Below are positions 1 through 7,766 of a stretch of 56,538 bases of DNA, piece by piece. Under the pieces are notes generated by a model that was not told the DNA's origin, did not search any database, and saw only the letters and a program-made list of their open reading frames with translations. The first letter of the stretch is position 1. Each line of letters begins with the position of its first letter. The position numbers and the translations under genes are program-made. The stretch is from Gammaproteobacteria bacterium (lineage in GTDB: Bacteria; Pseudomonadota; Gammaproteobacteria; Coxiellales; Coxiellaceae), in assembly GCA_030429175.1 (NCBI GenBank), contig JAUIDD010000013.1, forward strand, positions 1 to 56,538, written 5' to 3'.

Positions 1-1
1 A

Positions 2-309
2 ATGGATAGAATGACAGGAAGTAACCAGGTAGCTTGGTTACCAGACCTATTAATCCAAACTGCTAATGCCACATAAAATCAATTGACTACAGATCAGGCA
101 ATGCCTCAATTTATTGAGAAGTTACAATGGCGCGAAATTGATAAATACCAATTTTGCGGTCGTTCACAAGAGCTCAAGCAGCTTGATACGTTTTATCTCC
201 GAGGGTGAATTCGATAAAGCAAGATCAGCCAGGTCTTGTGCACGATGAGGTTTATGATAGTAATTACTTTAGTCAGATTATAGATGTCAGTTTGCTGTTA
301 CAGGCCTAA
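2..309 (+). pseudogene. Decayed coding remnant, identity unknown
   Basis: An ATG at 2 opens a frame that stops at TAA 74-76. The same frame then stays open to TGA 206-208, and coding-like sequence continues in another frame from about 205 to TAA 307-309. One nonsense codon and one frameshift in about 300 bases indicate a broken gene, possibly only the 3' part of one whose beginning lies before the window. I do not recognise the product. The last segment (ending IIDVSLLLQA) faintly recalls the tail of S1/P1-type nucleases, but it is far too short to name. Nothing else is visible before the next gene. Confidence 0.4.
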
Positions 310-344
310 TAAATTGTGTTTATAGTGCTTCGTAGTTTGTGTGG

Positions 345-824
345 TTAGAGTATTTTTTTAAGCTTAAAAAAGAATAAGCCTAAGATGATACAGACGAGCA
401 TGTTATAGCCAATATGGATCGTCATCGTTGCAACATTTTGGATAATGTGATGTGTAATTTCTTCGATGTTAAGAATGGTGGCGAGGAACAGAAAAGTAAA
501 CCAGAGTATTGCGGGGGCGATCGCGAGTATTGTGCGACTAAAAGTAGTGACGATTCCCATAACAACCATGCTAAGGATGGCCACGCCATATAATTGGTAC
601 ATTGGGCTGTATGACCAGCCAGTATCTAAGGCTGCTTTGGGTCCAGTAAATAGGATGCGTAGTGCTACGATGAGCCCTGCAAAAATCATGTTAAATAGCA
701 TAAAGTATCGATAGTAGAGTAGTACTTTGGGTACGCGATGTGTGGCGCTAGTATGCACATATCCAAGAATAAAGGGCAGCAACAGGAACAAAATGCAGAC
801 AATGATTAGAGCTTGTATTTGCAT
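345..824 (-). CDS. Small multi-pass membrane protein, unknown function
   Basis: This 159-aa protein is almost entirely hydrophobic. I see about five transmembrane segments: residues 5-22, 40-60, 78-97, 100-118 and 136-155. There is a short hydrophilic link (GPKAALDTGWSYSP) after the second and a basic tail (FFKLKKIL). The GWSYSP...YGVAILSM arrangement loosely resembles DUF6790-type small membrane proteins, but I cannot assign it. It lies 16 nt downstream of mscS on the same strand, so the two may be co-transcribed. No catalytic or transport motif is visible. Confidence 0.75.
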   Translation of the reverse strand: MQIQALIIVCILFLLLPFILGYVHTSATHRVPKVLLYYRYFMLFNMIFAGLIVALRILFTGPKAALDTGWSYSPMYQLYGVAILSMVVMGIVTTFSRTILAIAPAILWFTFLFLATILNIEEITHHIIQNVATMTIHIGYNMLVCIILGLFFFKLKKIL

Positions 825-840
825 AAATCATCTACCTCAA

Positions 841-1695
841 TTATTGTTCGACTTTCTGCCAGTCAGATACAACAGCTGGTTTTTCCGCTTGTGGTTGTGG
901 ATTATGGACGTGATGAATGTAGGCTTCCATTTGTGGATAAGGGATGCCAATACTATTTTCATCAAAAGCAAGTTTGATTGCTTCGGTTAAATCAAAGAGT
1001 ACTGTTGTGTAGTTTTTATTTTTAACCCATGGACGAATAGTCAGTGTAACGGCACTATCGGCAAGTGTTTTTACCGCAATTATAGGTGCAGGGTTTTTTA
1101 ATATGCGTTGATCGGCGCTTAATATATGTTGAATGATTGTTTTAGCTGTTTTAATGTTGGCGTCGTAGCTGATGCCTATGTCCAGTTCAATGCGTCTTTC
1201 GCCATTTTTGCCTTTGGTGCGGATTTTGTCGCTGAATACTTTTGAGTTGGGTATCACCACATAATCACCATTGGCGCATTTGATTCTGATATTGAGTAAG
1301 TTAATTTGGTCAAGGGTACCAATAATGCCATTGATATCGACCACATCACCGATATGGAAAGGTTTTAAGCTGATAAGGATTAAGCCACTGGCAACATGAG
1401 ATAACGAATCTTTAAGTGAGAGTGCTATCGCTAAGCTTCCTGCACCGAGCACGGTAAGCATCGATGCTGTGGGTACACCTAATCGTGTCAATGCGCTAAT
1501 GGTCACCATTAAGATGATGCCAGCATAGCCTGCATTGACGATAAATAACTTAACGGTTGGATCTTTTGATTTTAAGCGGATTTTGTTGCGTAGCCAGCGT
1601 TTTGAAATTTGTGCCAACGTGATACCGCCTAAAAGTATGGTAAGCGCGTATATGATGTTAAAGCTATTATCTCTGATGTAATCTATCCAGTTCAT
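841..1695 (-). CDS. mscS: Small-conductance mechanosensitive channel MscS
   Basis: At 284 aa this matches the usual length of MscS (about 286 aa). Family knowledge: a homoheptameric inner-membrane channel that opens under membrane tension to release solutes on osmotic downshock. The N-terminal third holds hydrophobic helices, including a Gly/Ala-rich pore-helix region (VLGAGSLAIALSLKDSLSH, about residues 84-102). It is followed by the beta-domain hallmark GDVVDINGIIGTLDQINLL (about 117-135) and a mixed C-terminal cytoplasmic vestibule. The start at 1695 has an AAGGTCAC ribosome site upstream and a TATAAT -10 at 1736-1731. It is divergent from gltX. Confidence 0.95.
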   Translation of the reverse strand: MNWIDYIRDNSFNIIYALTILLGGITLAQISKRWLRNKIRLKSKDPTVKLFIVNAGYAGIILMVTISALTRLGVPTASMLTVLGAGSLAIALSLKDSLSHVASGLILISLKPFHIGDVVDINGIIGTLDQINLLNIRIKCANGDYVVIPNSKVFSDKIRTKGKNGERRIELDIGISYDANIKTAKTIIQHILSADQRILKNPAPIIAVKTLADSAVTLTIRPWVKNKNYTTVLFDLTEAIKLAFDENSIGIPYPQMEAYIHHVHNPQPQAEKPAVVSDWQKVEQ

Positions 1696-1730
1696 TGTAT
1701 GTGACCTTAATACATATTTTAAGCTGCTAT

Positions 1731-1753
1731 ATTATAGATCAAATCGTACGATT
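1731..1753 (-). promoter_or_regulatory. mscS promoter -10 and adjacent 12-bp palindrome
   Basis: On the minus strand a perfect TATAAT lies at 1736-1731, about 36 nt before the mscS start. Next to it, at 1742-1753, is the perfect 12-bp palindrome AATCGTACGATT, which falls in the -35 region. No good -35 hexamer is visible at 16-18 nt, which fits an activated or operator-controlled promoter. The palindrome's role is inferred only from its position. Confidence 0.45.
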
Positions 1754-1809
1754 ACAACATTTATGCAAGTTATGTACATTTGCTGTCGCTATTGTATTTG
1801 TATGGCTAC

Positions 1810-1815
1810 TATAAT
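1810..1815 (+). promoter_or_regulatory. gltX promoter -10 box
   Basis: A perfect TATAAT lies 30 nt before the gltX start and has no convincing -35 at 16-18 nt. The resulting leader would be about 25 nt and includes the GGAGAG ribosome site. Confidence 0.45.
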
Positions 1816-1845
1816 AGCATGCACCACATTAATTTGGAGAGAATT

Positions 1846-3255
1846 ATGACACAACCAACGGCTGTTAGAACCCGTTTTGCGCCGAGTCCAACTGGTTATT
1901 TACATATTGGTGGTGCGCGTACAGCACTATATAGTTGGCTATTTGCGCGTCGTCACGGTGGTACCTTTGTATTACGCGTCGAAGACACCGACCGAGAGCG
2001 TTCAACGCCAGAGTCTATTCAAGCAATTATGGATGGTATGGCGTGGCTTGGGTTAGATTATGATGAAGGCCCTTTTTTCCAGACCGAACGTATGGATCGT
2101 TATCGTGAGGTGATACAGCAGTTGCTGGATAACGGTCATGCTTATCGTTGTTATTGCACTAAAGCACGTTTAGATAAGCTACGTGAAGCGCAAGTTGTTC
2201 ATAAACAAAAGCCACGATACGACGGTCATTGTCGTAATGGTAGTGATTGTGATCCATCGCAACCACATGTAATTCGTTTTAAAAATCCACATGAAGGCGC
2301 CATTACGTTTGATGATTTGATTCGTGGACCAATTACCGTTGCCAATGCAGAGCTTGATGATTTAATTATTGCCCGAACAGATGGCATGCCGACTTATAAT
2401 TTAACGGTAGTCGTTGATGATTGGGATATGCAAATTACTCATGTGATTCGTGGTGATGATCATATTAACAATACACCACGTCAGATTAATATTTTGCAGG
2501 CATTGGGGGCTAAATTACCATTATATGCGCACGTACCGATGATTTTAGGTGGTGATGGTAAGCGACTTTCAAAGCGGCATGGTGCGGTAAGCGTGTTGCA
2601 ATATAAGACTGATGGTTACTTGCCGGAAGCGTTATTAAATTATTTGCTGCGTTTAGGTTGGTCGCATGGCGATCAAGAAATTTTTTCGTGTGATGAAATG
2701 GTTGAGCTATTTAATTTAGATAGTGTGAATCGTTCGGCAGCAGCATTTAATGAAGATAAGTTACAATGGGTGAATCAACAGTATTTGAAGACTCAAGACC
2801 CTAAAAACTTAGTGAAACCGTTTAGTGAACAGTTAGATGCTCTAAATATTGATTATCGTGCGGGACCTGATTTGGCGGCTGTGACTGCGATACAGGCTGA
2901 GCGTTGTAAAACACTTAAAGAGATGGCAGAAAAAAGTCGTTATTTCTTTGAGGAGTTTGATGCTTACGATGAAAAAGCTTTCAAGAAAAACATGACGCCT
3001 GCGATTAAGCCTGCGTTAGAAATTGTATTGCAAAAGATTATAGCGCTTGAAGCATGGGATAAAGCGCAGTTGCATCAGATTATTATTGATGTGGCTGAAT
3101 CTCAGGATTTAAAGCTGGGTAAGCTAGCACAGCCTATACGCATTGCCGTAACTGGAGGATCTGTTTCGCCGCCACTGGACAGTACGATCTATCTATTAGG
3201 GCGCGAAGTGGTGCTGGCACGATTAAAGCGTGCGCTAGATGCGATAATTGATTGA
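1846..3255 (+). CDS. gltX: Glutamate--tRNA ligase (GluRS)
   Basis: This 469-aa class I aminoacyl-tRNA synthetase charges tRNA-Glu with glutamate in the cytoplasm. The HIGH signature is seen as GYLHIGG at residues 17-23 and KMSKS as KRLSKRHG near residue 239. The CYC...YDGHC cluster near 100-127 corresponds to the zinc-binding region of the family. Length is normal. I chose ATG 1846 because GGAGAG lies just upstream and the FAPSPTG motif then begins at residue 11 as usual; an upstream in-frame ATG at 1780 would add 22 atypical residues. The gene is followed by tRNA-Ala and tRNA-Glu, the substrate of this enzyme, as in other gammaproteobacteria. Confidence 0.98.
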   Translation: MTQPTAVRTRFAPSPTGYLHIGGARTALYSWLFARRHGGTFVLRVEDTDRERSTPESIQAIMDGMAWLGLDYDEGPFFQTERMDRYREVIQQLLDNGHAYRCYCTKARLDKLREAQVVHKQKPRYDGHCRNGSDCDPSQPHVIRFKNPHEGAITFDDLIRGPITVANAELDDLIIARTDGMPTYNLTVVVDDWDMQITHVIRGDDHINNTPRQINILQALGAKLPLYAHVPMILGGDGKRLSKRHGAVSVLQYKTDGYLPEALLNYLLRLGWSHGDQEIFSCDEMVELFNLDSVNRSAAAFNEDKLQWVNQQYLKTQDPKNLVKPFSEQLDALNIDYRAGPDLAAVTAIQAERCKTLKEMAEKSRYFFEEFDAYDEKAFKKNMTPAIKPALEIVLQKIIALEAWDKAQLHQIIIDVAESQDLKLGKLAQPIRIAVTGGSVSPPLDSTIYLLGREVVLARLKRALDAIID

Positions 3256-3283
3256 TATTTGTTGAATTAATGCGGTTATCATC

Positions 3284-3312
3284 TTGACAGGATGATATAA
3301 GATCCATAAAAT
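3284..3312 (+). promoter_or_regulatory. Strong sigma70 promoter for the tRNA-Ala/tRNA-Glu unit
   Basis: A perfect -35 TTGACA (3284-3289) is separated by 17 bp from -10 TAAAAT (3307-3312). Transcription would start about 3319, a few bases before tRNA-Ala. The GC-rich stretch after the -10 is the kind of discriminator found at stringently controlled stable-RNA promoters. Confidence 0.8.
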
Positions 3313-3326
3313 GCCCTTTCCCTGTT

Positions 3327-3402
<76 letters not shown>

Positions 3403-3495
3403 AGATGCTTAAAGTGATCGAAATGCTCGTATATGCGTAAAAAATTGTGATTTTTATCGAATATTTTTCGCATAGACAAGGAATAGATAAAATGA

Positions 3496-3571
3496 GTCCC
3501 CATCGTCTAGAGGCCTAGGACACCACCCTTTCACGGTGGTAACGCGGGTTCGAACCCCGCTGGGGACGCCA
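3496..3571 (+). tRNA. tRNA-Glu (anticodon TTC)
   Basis: A 76-nt cloverleaf. The acceptor stem GTCCCCA pairs with TGGGGAC and is followed by encoded GCCA. The anticodon stem CCACC/GGTGG encloses loop CTTTCAC, giving anticodon TTC. The T arm is GCGGG-TTCGAAC-CCCGC. No separate promoter is evident in the 93-nt gap after tRNA-Ala, so co-transcription is likely. Confidence 0.97.
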
Positions 3572-3683
3572 TCTTTCTCAAATAAATGGCGCTTTCCCAT
3601 ATTAGGGGGCGCTACTAATCCCACTCTGCATAATACTCTGCCTGTAATCTATAATTTTCAAAGCAGCGACGGTTATTTATAAT

Positions 3684-4205
3684 TTAATTATGCGTTGCAA
3701 TAGGACCAAAACCTGTCATCTTATTTACAACTCTATCAATGCTTGTTGGAAATGGCACGATAGTAATCTCTGCTGTTAAACCAATCCTTGCAGAATTCAC
3801 ATGGCCTGCTATACCATGAAATTGTTTATCTGCTAATACACCATGCACGTGAGTATAGTATTTACCGTTATTATTAGTGACGTCTCCATTTAGACTCGCT
3901 AATTCATAATAACCATTAAACTTGGTTAATGTCGGTTTATCATCAGGATTACTGCTGAAATACGCTAATTCTGGATTATGCACTTGCCCCAATGCACTCA
4001 CTGATGCGCTTGTTAATTCAGCATCTTTTGCGCACTGTGTAATAGAGTCAATTAACGAATCATTATTACTTAATACTAAGACAAAAGGCTGTGTCGTTTT
4101 TGCTACTTGTGCACAATGCATTTTATCGACTGCTGCCGGTGCTGCCAATACACTGGTCATTGTGCTTGTTAATAAAATACTGACTAGTACTTTTTTGGTT
4201 TTCAT
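3684..4205 (-). CDS. Secreted PPC/DUF296-domain protein
   Basis: This 173-aa protein has an N-terminal signal peptide (KTKKVLVSILLTSTM, cleavage after VLAAPA near residue 23). A PPC/DUF296 fold follows. Diagnostic stretches are the N-terminal strand FVLVLSNNDSLIDSI, the SASVSALGQV turn, and the histidine-containing THVHGVLADKQFHGIAGH (about 117-134), matching the conserved H-x-H and GGH-like positions of the family. PPC proteins form trimers; those in bacteria are mostly of unknown function, and export is unusual. It is divergently transcribed from the LysR gene 154 nt away, so it is probably that regulator's target. Confidence 0.8.
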   Translation of the reverse strand: MKTKKVLVSILLTSTMTSVLAAPAAVDKMHCAQVAKTTQPFVLVLSNNDSLIDSITQCAKDAELTSASVSALGQVHNPELAYFSSNPDDKPTLTKFNGYYELASLNGDVTNNNGKYYTHVHGVLADKQFHGIAGHVNSARIGLTAEITIVPFPTSIDRVVNKMTGFGPIATHN

Positions 4206-4245
4206 GATGATTTTCCTCTTTATGTTGGGTAGTTAATAAAATCTA

Positions 4246-4277
4246 AATTAGTCACGATGGCCTTATTGTAACTAATT
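4246..4277. promoter_or_regulatory. Inverted repeat between PPC gene and lysR, candidate operator
   Basis: AATTAGT (4246-4252) and its exact reverse complement ACTAATT (4271-4277) are separated by 18 nt. It is followed by a TGGCT-ATCG-AGCCA hairpin (4277-4290). The element sits between divergent starts at 4205 and 4360, as expected for a LysR-family binding site. The assignment is positional inference. Confidence 0.45.
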
Positions 4278-4359
4278 GGCTATCGAGCCATTGAAGCATT
4301 GTTTATATTTAATTACAATATACGTAAATTTAAACAAAATGTTTACTTATGGAAACAAT

Positions 4360-5259
4360 ATGAAGAACACACTATCGCAACTTGTTGTATTTTATCATGT
4401 TGTAGATTTGGGAAGTTTTACCAAGGCGGCAAAACGCCTTGAAGCATCTAAGGCTTTTATTAGCAAACAGATAAGCCAGCTAGAAAAGTCTATGCATGTA
4501 AAATTATTAGAGCGAAATAGTAGACATTTACAAACAACTTTTGCGGGCGAAAAGCTTTTTAAACATAGCCGTAATATTGTTTTGGAATATCATAACGCTA
4601 CGCAAACACTAGCCTCTTTGCAAGAGACACCGGCAGGCTTATTACGCGTTACTGCCCCCTCAGCTTATGCGGCCCACAAGCTTGCTAAACAATTGCCTCG
4701 ATTTTTAAAAATGTATCCTGAGGTAAATATAGATCTAAAATTGACGGGGGAAAAATTAAATTTACTCGAACAGAAAATTGATGTTGCCATCCGCCTTACC
4801 CATACACCACCACTTGATAGAGTCGCTAAATTAATTGGGCATTATCAATTACAAGTTTGCACTTCAGTTGATTATTTAAAACAGCATGCGGAGATGAAAT
4901 TTCCCCATCAATTAGCAGATCACCCTTGCTTAGTGTATTCTACGGAGGAAGTAAGTGAACAGTGGCCGTTTGTAATAGATGATAAGCATACTGACATTTA
5001 TGTTAAATCACGCCTAGCATGTAATACCTATGAAACTATTTTACAAGCATTACTAAATAACTGTGGCATTGCGCGATTGCCTTCTTATGTTATTGCTGAG
5101 GAAGTAAAGAAAGGGAATATTAAAGTTTTGTTTAATGAATACATGCCCCCTAACATTCCCATTTACGCGATTTATGCACAAGGTTTACAAATTCCACCAA
5201 CTGTAAGAGCGTTTGTAAAGTTTTTATTAAACAACGAAACCGAAGAAGAAAATAATTAA
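4360..5259 (+). CDS. LysR-family transcriptional regulator
   Basis: The 299-aa product has the usual LysR length. The N-terminal winged helix-turn-helix (residues about 4-63) reads LGSFTKAAKRLEASKAFISKQ followed by KLLERNSRHLQTT, the standard recognition helix and wing. The remaining 200 residues form the periplasmic-binding-protein-like effector domain (PAGLLRVTAPSAYAAHKLA onward), of the DsdC/CrgA-like type. I chose ATG 4360 because GGAAAC precedes it and the HTH then starts near the N-terminus; an in-frame start at 4276 would overlap the candidate operator. Divergent from the PPC-domain gene, which it probably controls; the ligand cannot be inferred. Confidence 0.93.
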   Translation: MKNTLSQLVVFYHVVDLGSFTKAAKRLEASKAFISKQISQLEKSMHVKLLERNSRHLQTTFAGEKLFKHSRNIVLEYHNATQTLASLQETPAGLLRVTAPSAYAAHKLAKQLPRFLKMYPEVNIDLKLTGEKLNLLEQKIDVAIRLTHTPPLDRVAKLIGHYQLQVCTSVDYLKQHAEMKFPHQLADHPCLVYSTEEVSEQWPFVIDDKHTDIYVKSRLACNTYETILQALLNNCGIARLPSYVIAEEVKKGNIKVLFNEYMPPNIPIYAIYAQGLQIPPTVRAFVKFLLNNETEEENN

Positions 5260-5391
5260 ACCGAAACCGTAACTACGTCGCTCTAAAAGATTATGGGTAT
5301 CACTTGTTCAAGCGTATGACCTTTGTGACCATTTTGATCACTACCTTTATTTTTACCTTTTTTTAACTATCCAGGTCTGACACGGATGTTT

Positions 5392-5559
5392 CTATAAAAC
5401 ACAACACGAGGAGTCTAAGACTGGGCCATGTATATTACCGTCATCATTGAAGATGAAATTTAAAAGGCCAATTTTTTTAACGTCACCATGTTCATTGTAT
5501 TCAATAGAGCTTCCATTGACTGAATTTATTACCTCATATTTTACTTGGAGGTGGATGGA
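5392..5559 (-). pseudogene. Frame-shifted coding-like tail after the hydrolase-like gene
   Basis: On the minus strand a 55-codon open frame runs from just after a TGA (5562-5560) to TAG 5394-5392. It overlaps the last codons of the hydrolase-like gene in another frame. Its translation (VKYEVINSVNGSSIEYNEHG, then DVKKIGLLNFIFNDDG) has the composition of real protein but no start codon. It may be the original C-terminus of the upstream gene lost by frameshift, or the remnant of a separate gene. I recognise no family. The rest of 5260-5390 holds nothing I can identify. Confidence 0.35.
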
Positions 5560-6761
5560 TCAAATGGGCATTGAGATTTATTAGCATTCCCTAGCATTTT
5601 CGCATATGCAGTTATTTGGCTCACTGGAAATCCGGTAAAGCCGTCATAATTTCCGGTCGCATCTGGCCATAATTCTATAGATTTTCCATGATAATCGATT
5701 GTATTTTGGATAACACTTGTCCAGTTATTATTGCTAGAAGCGAGTACCTTTGGCGATGCTGTTTGGTAATCAGCAACGGTTGCTGGATTATTATCATAAA
5801 ATTGGTTTATTTGATTAAAAATAAATCCTAAGGAACTATTTCCAATATCGCCTCCAGTTAAAGCATGATTACTCAAAACACACTGTGGTGATGCATTGCA
5901 TGATGCCATAACATCCAATGTAAACTGTGTATCAAGTACTACATGTGCTCCGTCTAAGTCGTGAAATGGATTAAATGGATAGTCAATAAGCGTATTTTTC
6001 CAAGCACTATAATCTGAAGGTTGGCCATTAACTTGAATAACACCCTTTAAACAAGCTTCTTGTTGTGCGTCTGTGTAGCCTTGTTTTTTTAATGCTGAGA
6101 CTGTCTTTTGGTCTAACCAAGAAACAAAAGGTTCATCCGTATTTGATGCACAAGAAGTAACTGCGACTTCAGTAAGTAAGGCGTTAAGGCCGCTATTTCC
6201 GTTGGGATTGTCAAATTGAGTAGCCAGTTGACTCTGTAGTTCACGCCAGGCTTGAATATAATTTTGTGACCAAAATAACCCTATTGAGCCTGATTGTGGC
6301 TTATGTCCTTTAGTGATATCAATACTGATGGGACCTTGGTGGCCTGCACCATCGCTAATTTTTTTTGCCCACTCAGGAGCTGTAAAGCCACCCCAAACAC
6401 GCAGCTTTGCCGATAATGGGCATGATTTATGTGCATTATCATCATTATAGTTTTGGATTTGTTGTAATGCTTGTGTAATTGCGGAAAAGTTAAACTGACC
6501 TTGTGTTGGCTCTAGTTGAGCCCATGTCACATTAATAACAGTACCGCCAAATAAATTAGGAAACGTTTGTGCGAAATCATGTAAGTTATCTGTCGATATG
6601 TTTTTTCCTGGGTGATCATAGAATGCAATATTACCCATATCAACTAACCCTTGAACGGGTGGTTTATATGCGATTGCGGTTAGATGGCAGCACACAGCTA
6701 TAACTAGTGCCATGGTTATTTTATTAAAACTGAAATAATTTGATAAGTTAGTTTTTTTCAT
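5541..6761 (-). CDS. Secreted glycoside-hydrolase-like (TIM-barrel) protein
   Basis: This 406-aa protein has a signal sequence (hydrophobic MALVIAVCCHLTAIA near residues 17-31). The mature start recalls clan-A glycoside hydrolases: GGTVINVTWAQLEPTQGQFN resembles the first barrel strands of GH42/GH5 proteins. AKLRVWGGFTAPEWAK and then LFWSQNYIQAWRELQ, with LLTEVAVTS around residue 200, may carry the acid/base glutamate. I cannot assign a family or substrate. ATG 6761 is chosen over 6779 because GGAGG lies 6 nt before it. Cysteines in the C-terminal half (CASN, CLKG, CNASPQC, CPF) suggest disulfides in an exported enzyme. Coding-like sequence continues past the stop in another frame. Confidence 0.7.
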   Translation of the reverse strand: MKKTNLSNYFSFNKITMALVIAVCCHLTAIAYKPPVQGLVDMGNIAFYDHPGKNISTDNLHDFAQTFPNLFGGTVINVTWAQLEPTQGQFNFSAITQALQQIQNYNDDNAHKSCPLSAKLRVWGGFTAPEWAKKISDGAGHQGPISIDITKGHKPQSGSIGLFWSQNYIQAWRELQSQLATQFDNPNGNSGLNALLTEVAVTSCASNTDEPFVSWLDQKTVSALKKQGYTDAQQEACLKGVIQVNGQPSDYSAWKNTLIDYPFNPFHDLDGAHVVLDTQFTLDVMASCNASPQCVLSNHALTGGDIGNSSLGFIFNQINQFYDNNPATVADYQTASPKVLASSNNNWTSVIQNTIDYHGKSIELWPDATGNYDGFTGFPVSQITAYAKMLGNANKSQCPFDPSTSK

Positions 6762-6844
6762 TGTTCCTCCGCTGAACATGAATAATACATTTTTTATTGT
6801 CGAGTTAGTGGGGGTGGTTTGTCAATTATTATGTTTTTTGAATG

Positions 6845-7249
6845 TTACTTTTGTTCGGGATAAATCAGCAGCATCAATGCAGAGCCAATAATGGTTGCTG
6901 CAAAAGCAAAGAAGCACCAAGTATAAAGGTGGAATCCCCATACCGGGCTGCCAAAGCCTTCAGGCGTTGTGATATGTAAGCAGATTTGACGTATACTTGC
7001 TGACATGCCGGCGCATGCGCATAAGATAGCGCTAGCCCAGTTAGCACTGCGGTTGCCGTAGCGTAAGTTGAGTAGTAATGAGATACCAATACCAACAAAA
7101 CCTGCGCGCTGTAGCAGACATAGTGGGCAAGGATCTTCATGAAAATAAAATTGCATGACTAATGCGCCACACAAAATAATAGCCACACCTAATACGCCAA
7201 TGGCAGCATCAAATAATTGAAAGCGTGTGATAACGTTGTATTTGCTCAT
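6845..7249 (-). CDS. dsbB: DsbB-type disulfide oxidoreductase
   Basis: This 134-aa inner-membrane protein has four hydrophobic segments. The first redox pair is C41-P-L-C44, followed by LLQR, the DsbB hallmark. The second pair is probably C90 (QICLH) and C112 (YTWCFF) in the second periplasmic loop. Family role: reoxidises the thiol oxidase DsbA and passes electrons to quinone. It is shorter than E. coli DsbB (176 aa) but fits the compact class found with DUF5993 proteins. The start is 8 nt after the stop of that small upstream gene, so the two probably form one transcript. Exported proteins nearby (such as the Cys-containing hydrolase-like protein) may depend on this system. Confidence 0.85.
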   Translation of the reverse strand: MSKYNVITRFQLFDAAIGVLGVAIILCGALVMQFYFHEDPCPLCLLQRAGFVGIGISLLLNLRYGNRSANWASAILCACAGMSASIRQICLHITTPEGFGSPVWGFHLYTWCFFAFAATIIGSALMLLIYPEQK

Positions 7250-7257
7250 GAAGATCT

Positions 7258-7452
7258 CTAAAAATATAAATTTAAAACATCGGTGCTGTCATGATAAACC
7301 GAAATAGCAATACCAAGATCAACACCCAGTAATAAAATGAGAATCCAGGTGTGCAGGCGCATACCTAAAAAACGACAGTCTTTTTTTAGGAATAATAATA
7401 GAAAAGCTATTAACTCAACAACAAATATCGGCCAGGTATGCCAATCTTCCAC
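7258..7452 (-). CDS. DUF5993-like small membrane protein, dsbB companion
   Basis: A 64-aa protein with two transmembrane helices (about residues 8-22 and 36-54). The tail YHDSTDVLNLYF matches the conserved ending of DUF5993 proteins as I recall them, which usually sit beside a dsbB. I chose GTG 7452 because GGAG lies 6-9 nt upstream; a TTG at 7464 in the same frame would place the start inside that ribosome site. Function unknown, probably in membrane thiol oxidation with DsbB. Confidence 0.65.
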   Translation of the reverse strand: MEDWHTWPIFVVELIAFLLLFLKKDCRFLGMRLHTWILILLLGVDLGIAISVYHDSTDVLNLYF

Positions 7453-7473
7453 AATATTCTCCAACTATTAGTA

Positions 7474-7550
7474 TGGTGGGCCCACCAGGACTTGAACCTG
7501 GGACCTGTCGATTATGAGTCGATCGCTCTAACCAACTGAGCTATGGGCCC
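7474..7550 (-). tRNA. tRNA with CAU anticodon (tRNA-Ile2 or elongator tRNA-Met)
   Basis: A 77-nt cloverleaf with encoded CCA. The acceptor stem is GGGCCCA/TGGGCCC. The D arm is GCTC...GAGC. The anticodon loop CTCATAA gives CAU. The T arm is CCCAG-GTTCAAGT-CTGG-like. A paired first base excludes initiator tRNA. Anticodon CAU alone cannot separate elongator Met from lysidine-modified Ile2. A CAU tRNA beside rpoD is also found in other gammaproteobacteria (ileX in E. coli), which slightly favours Ile2. Confidence 0.93.
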
Positions 7551-7686
7551 GAAACTTCGCATTCTATCAAAATCTACCCATTTATGGGAGTTTTGATCTA
7601 TAACGCTTTTTTCTTGTGCTGTCTTAGCATAAAGTCCGCATTTATAGCCGATATAAAATGCAAACGCAAGCGTCATTTGAGCATCG

Positions 7687-7755
7687 CGTCATTGCGAGGA
7701 GTATACAGCGCAACGTAGCAATCTAGAGATCGCCACGCTGACGCTCGCGATGACG
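7687..7755. repeat. Large imperfect palindrome (dispersed-repeat type) after rpoD
   Basis: The outer arms CGTCATTGCGAG (7687-7698) and CTCGCGATGACG (7744-7755) pair with one mismatch. The inner arms CAACGTAGCAATCT (7711-7724) and AGATCGCCACGCTG (7727-7740) pair at 11 of 14 positions; the three exceptions become G-U pairs in minus-strand RNA. The element ends 11 nt past the rpoD stop, so in rpoD mRNA it would form a long 3' hairpin. The CGTCATTGCGAG...CGATGACG type is familiar as a dispersed palindromic repeat in several bacterial lineages. I find only this copy in the window. Confidence 0.75.
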
Positions 7756-7766
7756 TACAATAACGC

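Noticed and set aside
4277-4290. TGGCT-ATCG-AGCCA hairpin as a separate terminator
   Set aside because: It lies between divergent genes, so nothing is transcribed into it; noted only as part of the operator region.
6874-7140. Alternative 88-codon membrane-like frame overlapping dsbB
   Set aside because: It is an out-of-frame shadow; the dsbB frame carries the CPLC motif and conserved topology.
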